Source of the DNA: an uncultured Blautia sp.
Lineage (GTDB): Bacteria > Bacillota > Clostridia > Lachnospirales > Lachnospiraceae
Length of the DNA: 64,000 bases
NCBI GenBank assembly: GCA_900541985.1
Contig: UQLX01000001.1
Span: 1-64,000, forward strand
Reading direction: 5' to 3'
Positions 54,281 to 62,921 of the stretch are shown piece by piece (positions within the stretch are counted from its first letter, which is position 1; each line of letters opens with the position of its first letter). Made by a program: the position numbers and the translations under genes. The notes beneath the pieces were generated by a model. It was given only the letters and a program-made list of their open reading frames with translations. It did no database searches and had not been told where the DNA came from.

Positions 54281-55372
54281 TTAGTTTGTGATAACCAGTT
54301 CAGACTCTTTGTCAAAGAAGTGTGCTTTGTCCATGTCAAAATCAAAGCTGATCGGATCACCGGTTTTTGCTGTTGTACGAGGATCAACACGGGCTGTAAT
54401 CTGAGTTCCGTTAACATCGAAGTACAGGAATACTTCAGCGCCAAGAAGCTCATAAACCTTAACTACGGAAGATATAGTACCATTAGCGGAATCAGAAACG
54501 TCTTCAGGACGGATACCCATAACAACTGTTTTGCCAACATAGCCTTTGTCTTTCAGGACTTTAGCTTTAGCGGCCGGGATAACAACTTCATCAGAACCAA
54601 TCTTAGCAACAAGATCAGAACCGTTTTCTTTGATTTCAGCATCCAGGAAGTTCATCTGCGGGGATCCCATGAATCCAGCTACGAACAGGTTGCCTGGTTT
54701 CTGATACAGATTCTGTGGAGTATCTACCTGCTGAACAACACCATCTTTCATAACAACGATTCTGGTACCAAGAGTCATAGCCTCGGTCTGGTCATGTGTT
54801 ACATAGATGATAGTAGCGCCCAGCCTCTGATGGATTTTGGAGATCTCGATACGCATCTGTACACGAAGTTTTGCATCCAGGTTGGAAAGAGGCTCGTCCA
54901 TAAGGAATACCTTAGGATTACGAACGATAGCACGACCCATGGCAACACGCTGTCTCTGACCACCGGAAAGAGCTTTCGGCTTACGATCAAGAAGCTTTTC
55001 AAGGTCGAGGATTCTTGCTGCTTCACGAACCTGCTGGTCAATCTGATCCTTCGGAACTTTACGAAGCTTCAGACCAAACGCCATGTTATCATAAACAGTC
55101 ATATGAGGATACAGAGCGTAGTTCTGGAATACCATTGCGATATCACGATCCTTCGGCTCTACATCGTTCATAACTTTATCGCCAATTTTAAGAGTACCGC
55201 TGGAAATTTCTTCCAGTCCGGCGATCATACGAAGTGTAGTAGATTTACCACATCCGGATGGTCCTACGAAAATGATGAATTCTTTGTCTTCGATCTCAAG
55301 GTTGAAATCCTTAACAGCCTCGAAACCATTTGGATAAGTTTTGTTAATGTGAGATAATGATAAACTTGCCAT
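54281..55372 (-). CDS. stand-alone sugar ABC transporter ATPase (MsmX/UgpC type)
   Basis: 363 residues from ATG 55372, behind TGGAGGG. Walker A is GPSGCGKS, signature ALSGGQRQRVAMGRAIV, Walker B VFLMDEPLSNLD, switch His in YVTHDQTEA, and a C-terminal OB/TOBE region (about 240-363) with VMGIRPEDVSDS. Proteins of this type (MsmX, MalK, UgpC) are known to energise several CUT1 sugar importers. The malEFG operon and the binding protein/permease set at 28-31 kb both lack an ATPase, so this gene is the natural partner; that is inference. It is monocistronic. Confidence 0.94.
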   Translation of the reverse strand: MASLSLSHINKTYPNGFEAVKDFNLEIEDKEFIIFVGPSGCGKSTTLRMIAGLEEISSGTLKIGDKVMNDVEPKDRDIAMVFQNYALYPHMTVYDNMAFGLKLRKVPKDQIDQQVREAARILDLEKLLDRKPKALSGGQRQRVAMGRAIVRNPKVFLMDEPLSNLDAKLRVQMRIEISKIHQRLGATIIYVTHDQTEAMTLGTRIVVMKDGVVQQVDTPQNLYQKPGNLFVAGFMGSPQMNFLDAEIKENGSDLVAKIGSDEVVIPAAKAKVLKDKGYVGKTVVMGIRPEDVSDSANGTISSVVKVYELLGAEVFLYFDVNGTQITARVDPRTTAKTGDPISFDFDMDKAHFFDKESELVITN

Positions 55373-55560
55373 TGAAATTTCCCTCCAGGTAATATTTGTA
55401 TGAAATAGTTTTTGCTCTTGTTTTGAACTGTACTCAGTATAACCAAAAGCAGGGGTATCTTCCAGAGAAGAATCGTACAAAGATTTCGCAGGTTTGTTGA
55501 CAGATTGACGAAAAGACGAAGTTTCTTGTTCTGGCTGCCGGTTTCTGACTGACGACGTAT

Positions 55561-56448
55561 TTATACCGGTTCTATGATGAGACGACGCTCGTTCAGGAAC
55601 ATGCCCTGAAGGTTTTCTGCATGGAAACGTCTCTGGAACAGATCACATTTGCAGAGAAAGAGATAATAAATATTCAGTCCGCAGTCGTTGAGGGTTTCAA
55701 AATTCCCCTGTCCTTTGGCAATGATCAGATCCGCATTATAAAGAAGCTCACGGGATTCTGAACTGATTCCGGGAATCCATGTACCGCCTACATTACTGCC
55801 GTTGCCGATCACATTTACCAAATCGGTAAGTCCGATTTCTTCTGCATCCTCCATGGTGGCGTCATTTACTACAGAGTATCCGCGGACAATCACTGTGATA
55901 TCCAGATTCGGGTACTGTTCCTTCAGGATTTTTACAGCCATTTTATCCAGTACTACTTCTCCGCAGTTGTCAGTGAGATAGACAAGCTTTTTGGCGGAGG
56001 AAAGATCATGGAGGAAATTTTTATATTCTTTTTCATCCAGAGCTTCTGAGCTTTTTTCATCAAGAAGAGTAATAACGGTAGACTGGTCAACATTGGAAAG
56101 GGCGGCAAAGTCAATATAATTTCCGATACGTGCATAGAGAAGCGCCTTTTCCAGAGGATCGTTTGATTTTCGGATCTTATCTTCTATAGAGACTTCCATA
56201 TTCAGCATAAGCTGATTGAATTCTTTTTTGATTTCTGTGAAATCTTCCATAGGACAGTTCCAGAAGCTGCTGTAAAGTTTCTGGATATCGACGGAAAGAC
56301 TGGGGGCACAGTCTTTTTCTTCTGTATTGGCCATCAGAGCCATTACTTTTTTCATGTATTCTGTTTTTTTCTCCATGTCGGGATAATGACGGATTTTTTG
56401 TTCCTGTTTATTCAGTGCGCAGCACATACAGAATGGATTTAATTTCAT
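55561..56448 (-). CDS. DUF89/ARMT1-like damage-control phosphatase
   Basis: 295 residues. The N-terminal PFCMCCALNKQEQKIR contains the Cys motif of bacterial DUF89 proteins. LVYLTDNCGEVVLDK holds the metal-binding Asp/Asn/Glu cluster, with VNDATMEDA and LIIAKGQGNFETL as later motifs. The family is a metal-dependent phosphatase that hydrolyses damaged or unwanted sugar phosphates and related metabolites. The physiological substrate here is unknown. It is divergent from the VanR remnant. Confidence 0.87.
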   Translation of the reverse strand: MKLNPFCMCCALNKQEQKIRHYPDMEKKTEYMKKVMALMANTEEKDCAPSLSVDIQKLYSSFWNCPMEDFTEIKKEFNQLMLNMEVSIEDKIRKSNDPLEKALLYARIGNYIDFAALSNVDQSTVITLLDEKSSEALDEKEYKNFLHDLSSAKKLVYLTDNCGEVVLDKMAVKILKEQYPNLDITVIVRGYSVVNDATMEDAEEIGLTDLVNVIGNGSNVGGTWIPGISSESRELLYNADLIIAKGQGNFETLNDCGLNIYYLFLCKCDLFQRRFHAENLQGMFLNERRLIIEPV

Positions 56449-56495
56449 TTGAATTTCCTTTCCTGACCGGCTCTGCCGGAATTGTTGATAAATCT

Positions 56496-56524
56496 ATTAT
56501 AAGCCATGGAGGGGAGAGGGGCAA
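56496..56524 (-). promoter_or_regulatory. promoter of the DUF89 gene
   Basis: Minus-strand TTGCCC (56524-56519), 17-base spacer, perfect TATAAT (56501-56496). The short leader holds a CCGGC/GCCGG hairpin. Confidence 0.6.
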
Positions 56525-56540
56525 GCAGGAAAGATTCGCG

Positions 56541-56587
56541 AAATTTACACGGTCTGTTGTGAAACAGACAAATGGTGTTAAAAATTT
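56541..56587. promoter_or_regulatory. nested inverted repeat between the DUF89 gene and vanR
   Basis: GTCTGTT (56552-56558) and AACAGAC (56563-56569) form a perfect stem around GTGA, inside a second weaker pair, AAATTTACAC with GTGTTAAAAATTT. It lies upstream of both divergent genes and could be a shared operator or a hairpin. Confidence 0.4.
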
Positions 56588-56661
56588 CTTAGGAAAAAAA
56601 TAAGAAACAGCCACGGAAAATTTGATATAATAAACACAATATCATCTGGAAAGGGCTGAAA

Positions 56662-57369
56662 ATGATGGCAGATAAAATATTGCTTATTGATGACGAGGTG
56701 GAGATTGCAGACCTGCTCGAGGTTTACCTGAAAAGTGAAAATTATCTGGTATACAAATTTTATACAGCGCAGGAGGCTCTCGAATGTATTGAAAATGCAG
56801 AACTGGATCTGGCGATTTTAGATGTTATGCTTCCGGATATGGATGGTTTTACACTTTGAAAAAAAATAAGAGAGGGGCATACTTATCCAATTATTATGCT
56901 TACGGCAAAGGATGAAGAGACAGATAAGATTACTGGTTTGACTCTTGGGGCAGATGACTATATCACCAAGCCGTTTCGTCCGTTGGAACTGATGGCAAGA
57001 GTAAAATCCCAGCTGCGTCGGTACAAAAAATATAATCTTACTTATATAAACGAAGATCATTCTCACATTTACATGTATTCTGATCTTGTGATGAATACAA
57101 AAACGCATAAATGTTTTCAGGGGGATATTCCGGTTGCCCTTACACCGACAGAATTTTCCATCTTACAGATTCTTTTAGAAAATAAGGGAAAGGTCATCAG
57201 CGGGGAAGAACTGTTTCATAAATTATGGAAAGATGAATATTATAGCAAATCAAATAATACGATTACGGTACATATCCGCCACCTGCGGGAAAAACTGAAG
57301 GATTCGCTGAATAAACCGAAATATATCAAAACCATATGGGGAGTAGGATATAAAATTGAAGAAAGATAA
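56662..57369 (+). pseudogene. VanR-type response regulator broken by a nonsense codon
   Basis: The frame encodes a 235-residue OmpR/VanR-type regulator. The receiver has IDDE, the phospho-acceptor Asp in LAILDVMLPDMDGF, and LTAKDE with the conserved Lys later in YITKPF. The winged-helix output carries VALTPTEFSILQIL and NTITVHIRHLREKL. A TGA at 56857-56859 follows GFTL, where relatives usually have Cys (one base from TGA), and the frame then continues unbroken to the normal end. No further lesions are seen, so inactivation is recent or the base is a sequencing error. A restart downstream would lack the phospho-Asp. Confidence 0.87.
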
Positions 57370-58485
57370 AAAAGGGGAATATTCAGAATTCCAAAGGAAA
57401 ATTACCGGAAAATTTTGTTTCAGTGCTTTTGTTTCCGTACTGGCAGTAATGGGAATGTATGTTTTTCCATGGAGAAAAAGAGCGGGAGACTGGATTGTAG
57501 ATATTTTAGAGAATGTTGGAAACATGCCGCATGAAGATGCTTTTATGATTTATCACAGTTTTTTCAGAGGAAATAAGGAAATACTGTTTACCATAGCAAT
57601 CATTGCTGTATTTCTCCTCCTTCTGTGGCGTTCCTTTCGCTGGATGACCAGATATTTTAATGAAATCAAAGAAGGAATTGATTCCTTGCTTTGTCAGGAA
57701 ACAGAACAGATTATTCTCTCACCGGAAATGCTTCCTTTTGAACGTAAACTGAATGCGGTTAAACAGACACTGGAAAAACAAGAGCAGGAAACGGCACTTG
57801 CGGAACAGCATAAGGATGAACTTGTTGTATATCTGGCACATGACATCCGAACTCCTCTTACGTCGGTGATCGGTTATTTGAATCTGCTGGAAGAAAATCC
57901 AGAAATGCCCACAGAGGAACGCATGAAAAATGTGCATATTACATTGGAAAAAGCATACCGTCTGGAAGAAATGGTTCAGGAATTATTTGAAATTACTCGT
58001 TATCATTCCCATCAGATCAGACTTATAAAAGAAAAGATAGATTTGTACTATATGCTTGTACAGCTGTCAGATGAAATGGTGCCGGTATTGAAAAAAGAGG
58101 GAATTCTGTGATTTTGGATGTGGATGAAGAAATGATGGTGTTTGCCGATCCTGATAAGCTGGCGAGGGTATTCAGCAATATTTTCAAAAATGCGGCTGTT
58201 TACAGCTATCCGGATACCCCGATCAGGGTGTCTGCTTTTGAAACAGATGCCTGGCAGACAATCCTCTTTTGCAATGAAGGAGATACGATTCCGGAACAGG
58301 AACTGTCTGCTGTGTTTGATAAGTTTTACCGGATGGACAAAGCCCGAAGTTCTGACACGGGAGATACAGGGCTGGGGCTGGCTATCGCAAAAGATATTAT
58401 GCTTTTGCACGAGGGGGATATTACCGCTTTCAGTGAAGATTATATGATCACTTTTTCTGTGCGTATTCCGAAGGTGCTTTCATAA
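57356..58485 (+). pseudogene. VanS-type sensor histidine kinase broken by a frameshift
   Basis: Starts at TTG 57356, overlapping the end of vanR by 14 bases. The first frame gives two membrane helices (about 16-37 and 74-92), a linker and the H-box LVVYLAHDIRTPLTSVIGYL, and stops with TGA at 58109. The ATPase part continues one frame over: ILDVDEEMMVFADPDKLARV, N-box NIFKNAAVYS, and GDTGLGLAIAK. One missing base near GGGAATTC (for example one A) would restore the chain. The kinase is thus split between its dimerisation and ATP domains and should be inactive as written. Confidence 0.88.
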
Positions 58486-58547
58486 GTTCAGAAATTTTAC
58501 ATTAATATTTTATTAGGAAAGAAACAAGCTCATATTAAAAAATAGTT

Positions 58548-58592
58548 TATCCCTGTTTGTTACAATAAATGTGCAAACAGGGATATTTTTTA
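58548..58592 (+). terminator. hairpin with T-run before vanY
   Basis: TATCCCTGTTTG (58548-58559) pairs perfectly with CAAACAGGGATA (58574-58585), followed by TTTTTT. It ends transcription from the vanRS remnant just before the VanY start at 58616. Confidence 0.85.
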
Positions 58593-58615
58593 TTCAGAAA
58601 GGAGCTTTTGCGAAA

Positions 58616-59290
58616 GTGAAAATAAGAAAGATACTTTTGATATCCATGATATTCAGTCTGATAATCCTTTGTTGTGGCCTTGGAAGACGTGAGAGTATGG
58701 AAAAAAAGTCTCAGATAGAAGAGACTTTTAGTTCGGCAGAGGATGAAGAATGGAATCTGGTTCTGGTTAATAAATGGAACAGAATTCCGGAAAACTGGAA
58801 GCCCGAGCTTATAAAAACAGAGGGCGGAGAGTATGTGGATAAACGTATTTATGAACCCCTTATGAAAATGCTGACAGATGCGAAAACGGCAAATTTTGAC
58901 CAGATGCCTCAAATAACATCCGGGTATCGTACAGAGAAGAAACAGAAAAAGATATATGAAGAAAAAATCAGGGAATACCGTATGGAGGGATTTTCAGAGA
59001 CGGACGCTGTTTCATATGCTGAAAAGTGGGTTGCTATACCTGGCACAAGCGAGCATCAGCTTGGAGTGGCAGTAGACATTAATGGGGCATCATACGATGT
59101 ATATCTATGGCTTCAGGAAAACAGCCATAAATATGGGTTTATTTTTCGATATCCAGGGTCAAAAACAGATATTACCGGTGTGTCGGAGGAAGTGTGGCAC
59201 TATCGTTATGTGGGGACAGAGGCGGCTGTGGAAATGTATGAACAGGATCTTTGCCTGGAAGAATATCTGGAACAGAGAAAAAGACATTGA
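58616..59290 (+). CDS. vanY: VanY-type D-Ala-D-Ala carboxypeptidase (M15B)
   Basis: 224 residues from GTG 58616, 11 bases after GGAG. One N-terminal membrane helix or signal (about 5-22) precedes an M15B domain. ITSGYRTEKKQ, SEHQLGVAVDI (zinc His and Asp) and VWHYRYVG (zinc His) keep the active site, so the enzyme looks intact. It would remove terminal D-Ala from late peptidoglycan precursors. No vanH/A/X ligase genes are present. It lies after a terminator following the broken VanRS genes; its own promoter is not clear. Confidence 0.9.
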   Translation: MKIRKILLISMIFSLIILCCGLGRRESMEKKSQIEETFSSAEDEEWNLVLVNKWNRIPENWKPELIKTEGGEYVDKRIYEPLMKMLTDAKTANFDQMPQITSGYRTEKKQKKIYEEKIREYRMEGFSETDAVSYAEKWVAIPGTSEHQLGVAVDINGASYDVYLWLQENSHKYGFIFRYPGSKTDITGVSEEVWHYRYVGTEAAVEMYEQDLCLEEYLEQRKRH

Positions 59291-59411
59291 ATTCTGTATC
59301 ATTTTTTATGAGCTTCTGATAAAATTACATTATAAGAGAAATTCAGGGAAACATTTACAAAAGAAAAGCCTGTATATCAGAAAAATATGGATAATAATGG
59401 GAGGAAGAAAG

Positions 59412-59873
59412 ATGATTGCTGACAAAATTACTAATATTAAGACGTATCCGATTTTCCGGGAGGATGCAGAGCGGATCTGCGCTTTTATCGAAAAAGACAG
59501 ACAGGAGAACCTGGAGGACGGGCGCTATGAATTGGACGGAGACCGCCTTTTTGCCTCTGTGCAATGCTATGAGACAAAGGAACGGTCAGAAGGCATGATT
59601 GAAGCTCATGATATTTATTGTGACCTGCAGTATATTGTAAGAGGGGAAGAATATATTTACTGGAGCCCGTTAGAAGGACTGCCTTTAGTTAAAGACCGGA
59701 GACCCGGGGCAGATATCGTATTTTATGATGGAAAAGAGGTAACCGGAAGAACTCTTTTAAAAGCAGGAATGTTCGGCTTTTATTTTCCAACAGACGGACA
59801 TATGCCTGGAATTGCGGTAAAAGAAAGTATATCAATGAAAAAAATCGTATTCAAAATCCGGTATCAAAAATAA
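59412..59873 (+). CDS. YhcH/YjgK/YiaL family protein
   Basis: 153 residues from ATG 59412, behind GGGAGGAAG. A cupin-like fold is suggested by EAHDIYCDLQYIVRGEEYIYW and FGFYFPTDGHMPGIAV, which carry the metal ligands (His, Glu, Asp) of this family. Related proteins (EbgC, NanQ/YhcH) act on sugar anomers or sialic-acid pathways. No partner enzyme is adjacent, so the substrate is unknown. Confidence 0.88.
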   Translation: MIADKITNIKTYPIFREDAERICAFIEKDRQENLEDGRYELDGDRLFASVQCYETKERSEGMIEAHDIYCDLQYIVRGEEYIYWSPLEGLPLVKDRRPGADIVFYDGKEVTGRTLLKAGMFGFYFPTDGHMPGIAVKESISMKKIVFKIRYQK

Positions 59874-60033
59874 TTCAGTCATTTTTAATGTAAATCCAGG
59901 TAAAACAAATGATTTTTCTATCCAATTATCACTTCACGGATAAAAAGCAAAGCGTCCTTTTCCGGAAAAGACCATTCACCCTTGGGGATTTTCTTTCATA
60001 CTCTAAGAGGGAAAGGAAAAGGAGTAGACTTCT

Positions 60034-61047
60034 ATGAAAATAAAAAAAAGACTGGCCGCGGCAGCCCTTGCCGTTCTTCTGGCCGCAGCGGCAGTGCCGT
60101 CTGCTGTTATGGCAGAGGAAAAAGAAGAGAAGTTGACAAAGGTTACTTTGAACGAGGTTGCGCATTCTGTTTTTTATGCCCCTCAGTATGTTGCTCTGGA
60201 AAAAGGGTATTTCCGGGAGGAAGGGCTGAATGTGGATCTGGTGACAGGTTTTGGCGCTGATAAGGTGATGACCGCCCTGATCTCAGGAGAAGCAGATATT
60301 GGATTTATGGGAGCGGAGGCTTCTGTTTATGCTTTTCAGGAGGGGGCTACTGATCCGATAATAAATTTTGCCCAGGGAACCCAGCGGGCGGGAAATTTCC
60401 TGGTGGCGCGAGAAGAAATGCCGGATTTTCAGTGGTCTGATCTGAAGGGAAAGAAAGTGCTTGGCGGAAGAAAAGGTGGCATGCCGGAAATGGTTTTTGA
60501 GTATATCTTAAAGCAGAACGGGCTGGATCCTAAGAAGGATCTTTCTATTGACCAGAGTATTGACTTTGGTTCTACGGCAGCTGCTTTTGCAGGAGATCTT
60601 TCTTCTGATTTTACGGTGGAGTTTGAACCTTCTGCCACGGCGCTTGAAAAAGAAGGATCAGGGCATGTGGTTGCTTCTCTGGGTGTGGATTCCGGCTATG
60701 TTCCTTACACCTCCTACAGTGCCAAAACAAGCTATATAGAGAAAAATCCGGAGATCATCCAGAGCTTTACCAACGGACTTCAGAAAGGAATGAAGTTTGT
60801 TCAGCAGCATACACCGGAGGAGATCGCGGCGGTGATCGCTCCACAGTTCCCTGAAACAGATCTGGATACCCTTACGACGATTGTAAAACGTTATTACGAT
60901 CAGGATACCTGGAAGGAAAACCTGATATTTGAAGAGGAGAGCTTTGAACTTTTACAGGATATTCTGGAGGGCGCCGGAGAACTCAGTGAAAGAGCTGCTT
61001 ACGAGGAGCTTGTAACAACGGAGTTTGCAGAAAAAGCAGCAAAGTGA
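60034..61047 (+). CDS. orphan NMT1/SsuA-type ABC substrate-binding protein
   Basis: 337 residues. The signal peptide has a long Ala/Leu core and ends AVMAEE (no lipobox Cys). The mature part, VTLNEVAHSVFYAPQYVALE then KGYFREEGLNVDLVTGFG and SGEADIGFMGAEASVYA, is the NMT1/sulfonate-type binding fold. Members bind thiamine precursors, taurine, sulfonates, nitrate or riboflavin. No permease or ATPase is adjacent, so it must share components encoded elsewhere. It has its own AAAAGGAG ribosome site. Confidence 0.87.
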   Translation: MKIKKRLAAAALAVLLAAAAVPSAVMAEEKEEKLTKVTLNEVAHSVFYAPQYVALEKGYFREEGLNVDLVTGFGADKVMTALISGEADIGFMGAEASVYAFQEGATDPIINFAQGTQRAGNFLVAREEMPDFQWSDLKGKKVLGGRKGGMPEMVFEYILKQNGLDPKKDLSIDQSIDFGSTAAAFAGDLSSDFTVEFEPSATALEKEGSGHVVASLGVDSGYVPYTSYSAKTSYIEKNPEIIQSFTNGLQKGMKFVQQHTPEEIAAVIAPQFPETDLDTLTTIVKRYYDQDTWKENLIFEEESFELLQDILEGAGELSERAAYEELVTTEFAEKAAK

Positions 61048-61138
61048 CCAAAATTTTGATAAAAATATAAAAAAATGGACATTGACACTTTTTTTCTCCT
61101 GTGACACTATAAAAGAAGTACAAGGAAGGAGAAAGATT

Positions 61139-62635
61139 ATGTCAGATAGAAGAGAATGCGGCGTGCTGCTTCCCATCAGCAGCCTGCCGTCAAAATATGG
61201 AATCGGATGTTTTTCCAAAAGCGCTTATGAGTTTGTAGACGGACTGAAGGCAGCCGGACAGGACTGCTGGCAGATCCTGCCGCTGGGACCTACCAGTTAT
61301 GGGGATTCTCCCTACCAGAGTTTTTCGACTTTTGCAGGAAATCCGTATTTTATCAGCCTGGAGGATCTCATTGAAGAGGGCGTGCTTTCGGAAAAGGAAT
61401 GTGACGCTGCAGATTTTGGGACGGATCCTTCCAGTGTGGATTATGCAAAGATATACAAAAGCCGTACGACACTTTTAAGAAAAGCATATGAACGCAGCAA
61501 TATAGCAGAAAATGAAGAATTTCTGCGTTTTCAGCAGGAAGAGGCCTCGTGGCTGAAGGATTATGCTCTTTTTATGGCTGTGAAACAGCGTTTCGACGGA
61601 AAGCCATGGAGTGAGTGGGCGGAGGATATCCGTCTCAGATGGCAGAATGCACTGGATTATTACCGGGAAGAACTGTATTTTGAAATTGAATTTCAGGAAT
61701 ATATGCAGTTTAAGTTCCTCCAGCAGTGGATGAAACTGAAGAATTATGCCAATGAACAGGGAATCCGGATCATCGGAGACATTCCTATTTATGTTGCCAT
61801 GGACAGTGCCGATACCTGGGCGAGTCCCTGGCTGTTTAAGCTGGACGAAAAAAACTGTCCGACTCAGGTTGCCGGATGTCCGCCGGACGGCTTTTCTGCC
61901 ACAGGACAGCTTTGGGGAAATCCTCTTTATAACTGGGAGGTTCACAGAAATACAGGCTTTGACTGGTGGATCCATCGTATTGAGCATTGCTTCCGTCTTT
62001 ATGATGTGGTGCGTATTGACCATTTCCGCGGCTTTGATGAGTATTATGCCATTCCATACGGAGATAAGACCGCAGAAAACGGATGGTGGGAAAAAGGACC
62101 GGGGATCGATCTTTTCCGGGCAATTTCTGCCAGACTGGGACAGCGTGATATCATTGCAGAGGATCTGGGCTACATGACAGATTCTGTGAAGACCCTTGTG
62201 GAAGAAAGCGGTTATCCGAATATGAAGGTCATTGAGTTTGCCTTTGATGAAAGAGATACCGGAAATGCAAGCGATTATCTTCCGCATAATTATCCGGAAA
62301 ACTGTGTGGTTTATACGGGAACCCATGATAATGAAACATTGCTTTCCTGGTTCCCGGATATCAGTCCTCTGGAGCGGAGACAGGTAAGAGAGTATCTGAA
62401 TGACTTCCATAGCTCCGAGCAGGAAATCTGCCAGAACCTGATCTGTCTGGTCATGAGAAGTGTGGCAAAGCTTTGCGTGATCCCTATGCAGGATTATCTT
62501 TACCTGGATAATTCTGCCCGTATGAATCAGCCATCCACTTTAGGCAAAAACTGGAAGTGGAGACTTGTACCCGGACAGTTTACAGAAGCACTTCAAAAAG
62601 AAATGAAAGCACTTGCAAAACGGTACGGCCGTTAA
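61139..62635 (+). CDS. malQ: 4-alpha-glucanotransferase (second copy)
   Basis: 498 residues from ATG 61139, behind AAGGAGAAAG; upstream in-frame codons overlap the previous gene and lack a ribosome site. GH77 motifs: LPLGPTSYGDSPYQSFST, nucleophile in VRIDHFRGFDEYY, acid in IIAEDLGYM, and YTGTHDNETLLSW. It differs clearly from the copy at 48.5 kb throughout, so it is an old paralogue rather than a recent duplication. It stands outside the maltodextrin operon and could serve glycogen turnover under other control. Confidence 0.95.
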   Translation: MSDRRECGVLLPISSLPSKYGIGCFSKSAYEFVDGLKAAGQDCWQILPLGPTSYGDSPYQSFSTFAGNPYFISLEDLIEEGVLSEKECDAADFGTDPSSVDYAKIYKSRTTLLRKAYERSNIAENEEFLRFQQEEASWLKDYALFMAVKQRFDGKPWSEWAEDIRLRWQNALDYYREELYFEIEFQEYMQFKFLQQWMKLKNYANEQGIRIIGDIPIYVAMDSADTWASPWLFKLDEKNCPTQVAGCPPDGFSATGQLWGNPLYNWEVHRNTGFDWWIHRIEHCFRLYDVVRIDHFRGFDEYYAIPYGDKTAENGWWEKGPGIDLFRAISARLGQRDIIAEDLGYMTDSVKTLVEESGYPNMKVIEFAFDERDTGNASDYLPHNYPENCVVYTGTHDNETLLSWFPDISPLERRQVREYLNDFHSSEQEICQNLICLVMRSVAKLCVIPMQDYLYLDNSARMNQPSTLGKNWKWRLVPGQFTEALQKEMKALAKRYGR

Positions 62636-62666
62636 AAATAAGTTTGTGTTTTTTGTGAGATGAGCC

Positions 62667-62695
62667 TTGCACAGGAATTTTTTCAGTGCTATAAT
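62667..62695 (+). promoter_or_regulatory. promoter of tRNA-Gly
   Basis: TTGCAC (62667-62672), 17-base spacer, perfect TATAAT (62690-62695), eight bases before the tRNA. Confidence 0.8.
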
Positions 62696-62703
62696 AGGCT
62701 CAT

Positions 62704-62774
62704 GCAGATATAGTTCATCGGTAGAACACCAGCTTCCCAAGCTGGGGAGGCGGGTTCGATTCCCGTTATCTGCT
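62704..62774 (+). tRNA. tRNA-Gly (anticodon CCC)
   Basis: GCAGATA (62704-62710) pairs with TATCTGC (62767-62773), discriminator T. CCAGC/GCTGG encloses TTCCCAA, giving CCC. The T-arm GGCGGGTTCGATTCCCGTT has its normal loop. CCA is not encoded. Confidence 0.97.
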
Positions 62775-62781
62775 TGAAGAG

Positions 62782-62818
62782 GCATCCTGCTTTATAAAAA
62801 GGCAGAGGTGCTTTTTTT
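62782..62818 (+). terminator. terminator after tRNA-Gly
   Basis: GCATCCTGC (62782-62790) pairs with GCAGAGGTGC (62802-62811) with one bulged A, followed by a T-run. Confidence 0.75.
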
Positions 62819-62921
62819 ATTACTTTTAAGCTGTCAGGGGAAACTTTTCCGGAATTTCTTGAACACAGGAACAGAACCATGTATGATAGAGAAAAGGAGG
62901 TACGAAAGGATAAGGAGATAT

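Noticed and set aside
56857..56859. TGA in vanR as a selenocysteine codon
   Set aside because: No hairpin resembling a bacterial SECIS follows it, relatives have Cys or another residue in a non-catalytic place, and the neighbouring vanS is also broken.
58091..58111. Programmed frameshift in vanS at the A-run
   Set aside because: There is an A6 run but no clear slippery heptamer with a downstream stimulator, and the partner gene carries its own lesion, so decay or error is simpler.
59874..60033. TPP or FMN riboswitch before the NMT1-type gene
   Set aside because: Neither the TPP CTGAGA core nor the FMN AGGGGGT-type core is present; only a CTTTTCCGGAAAAG palindrome is seen.
61082..61113. Promoter TTGACA/TATAAA before the second malQ
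   Set aside because: The boxes are 20 bases apart and the -10 at proper spacing is poor, so it was not listed as a feature.
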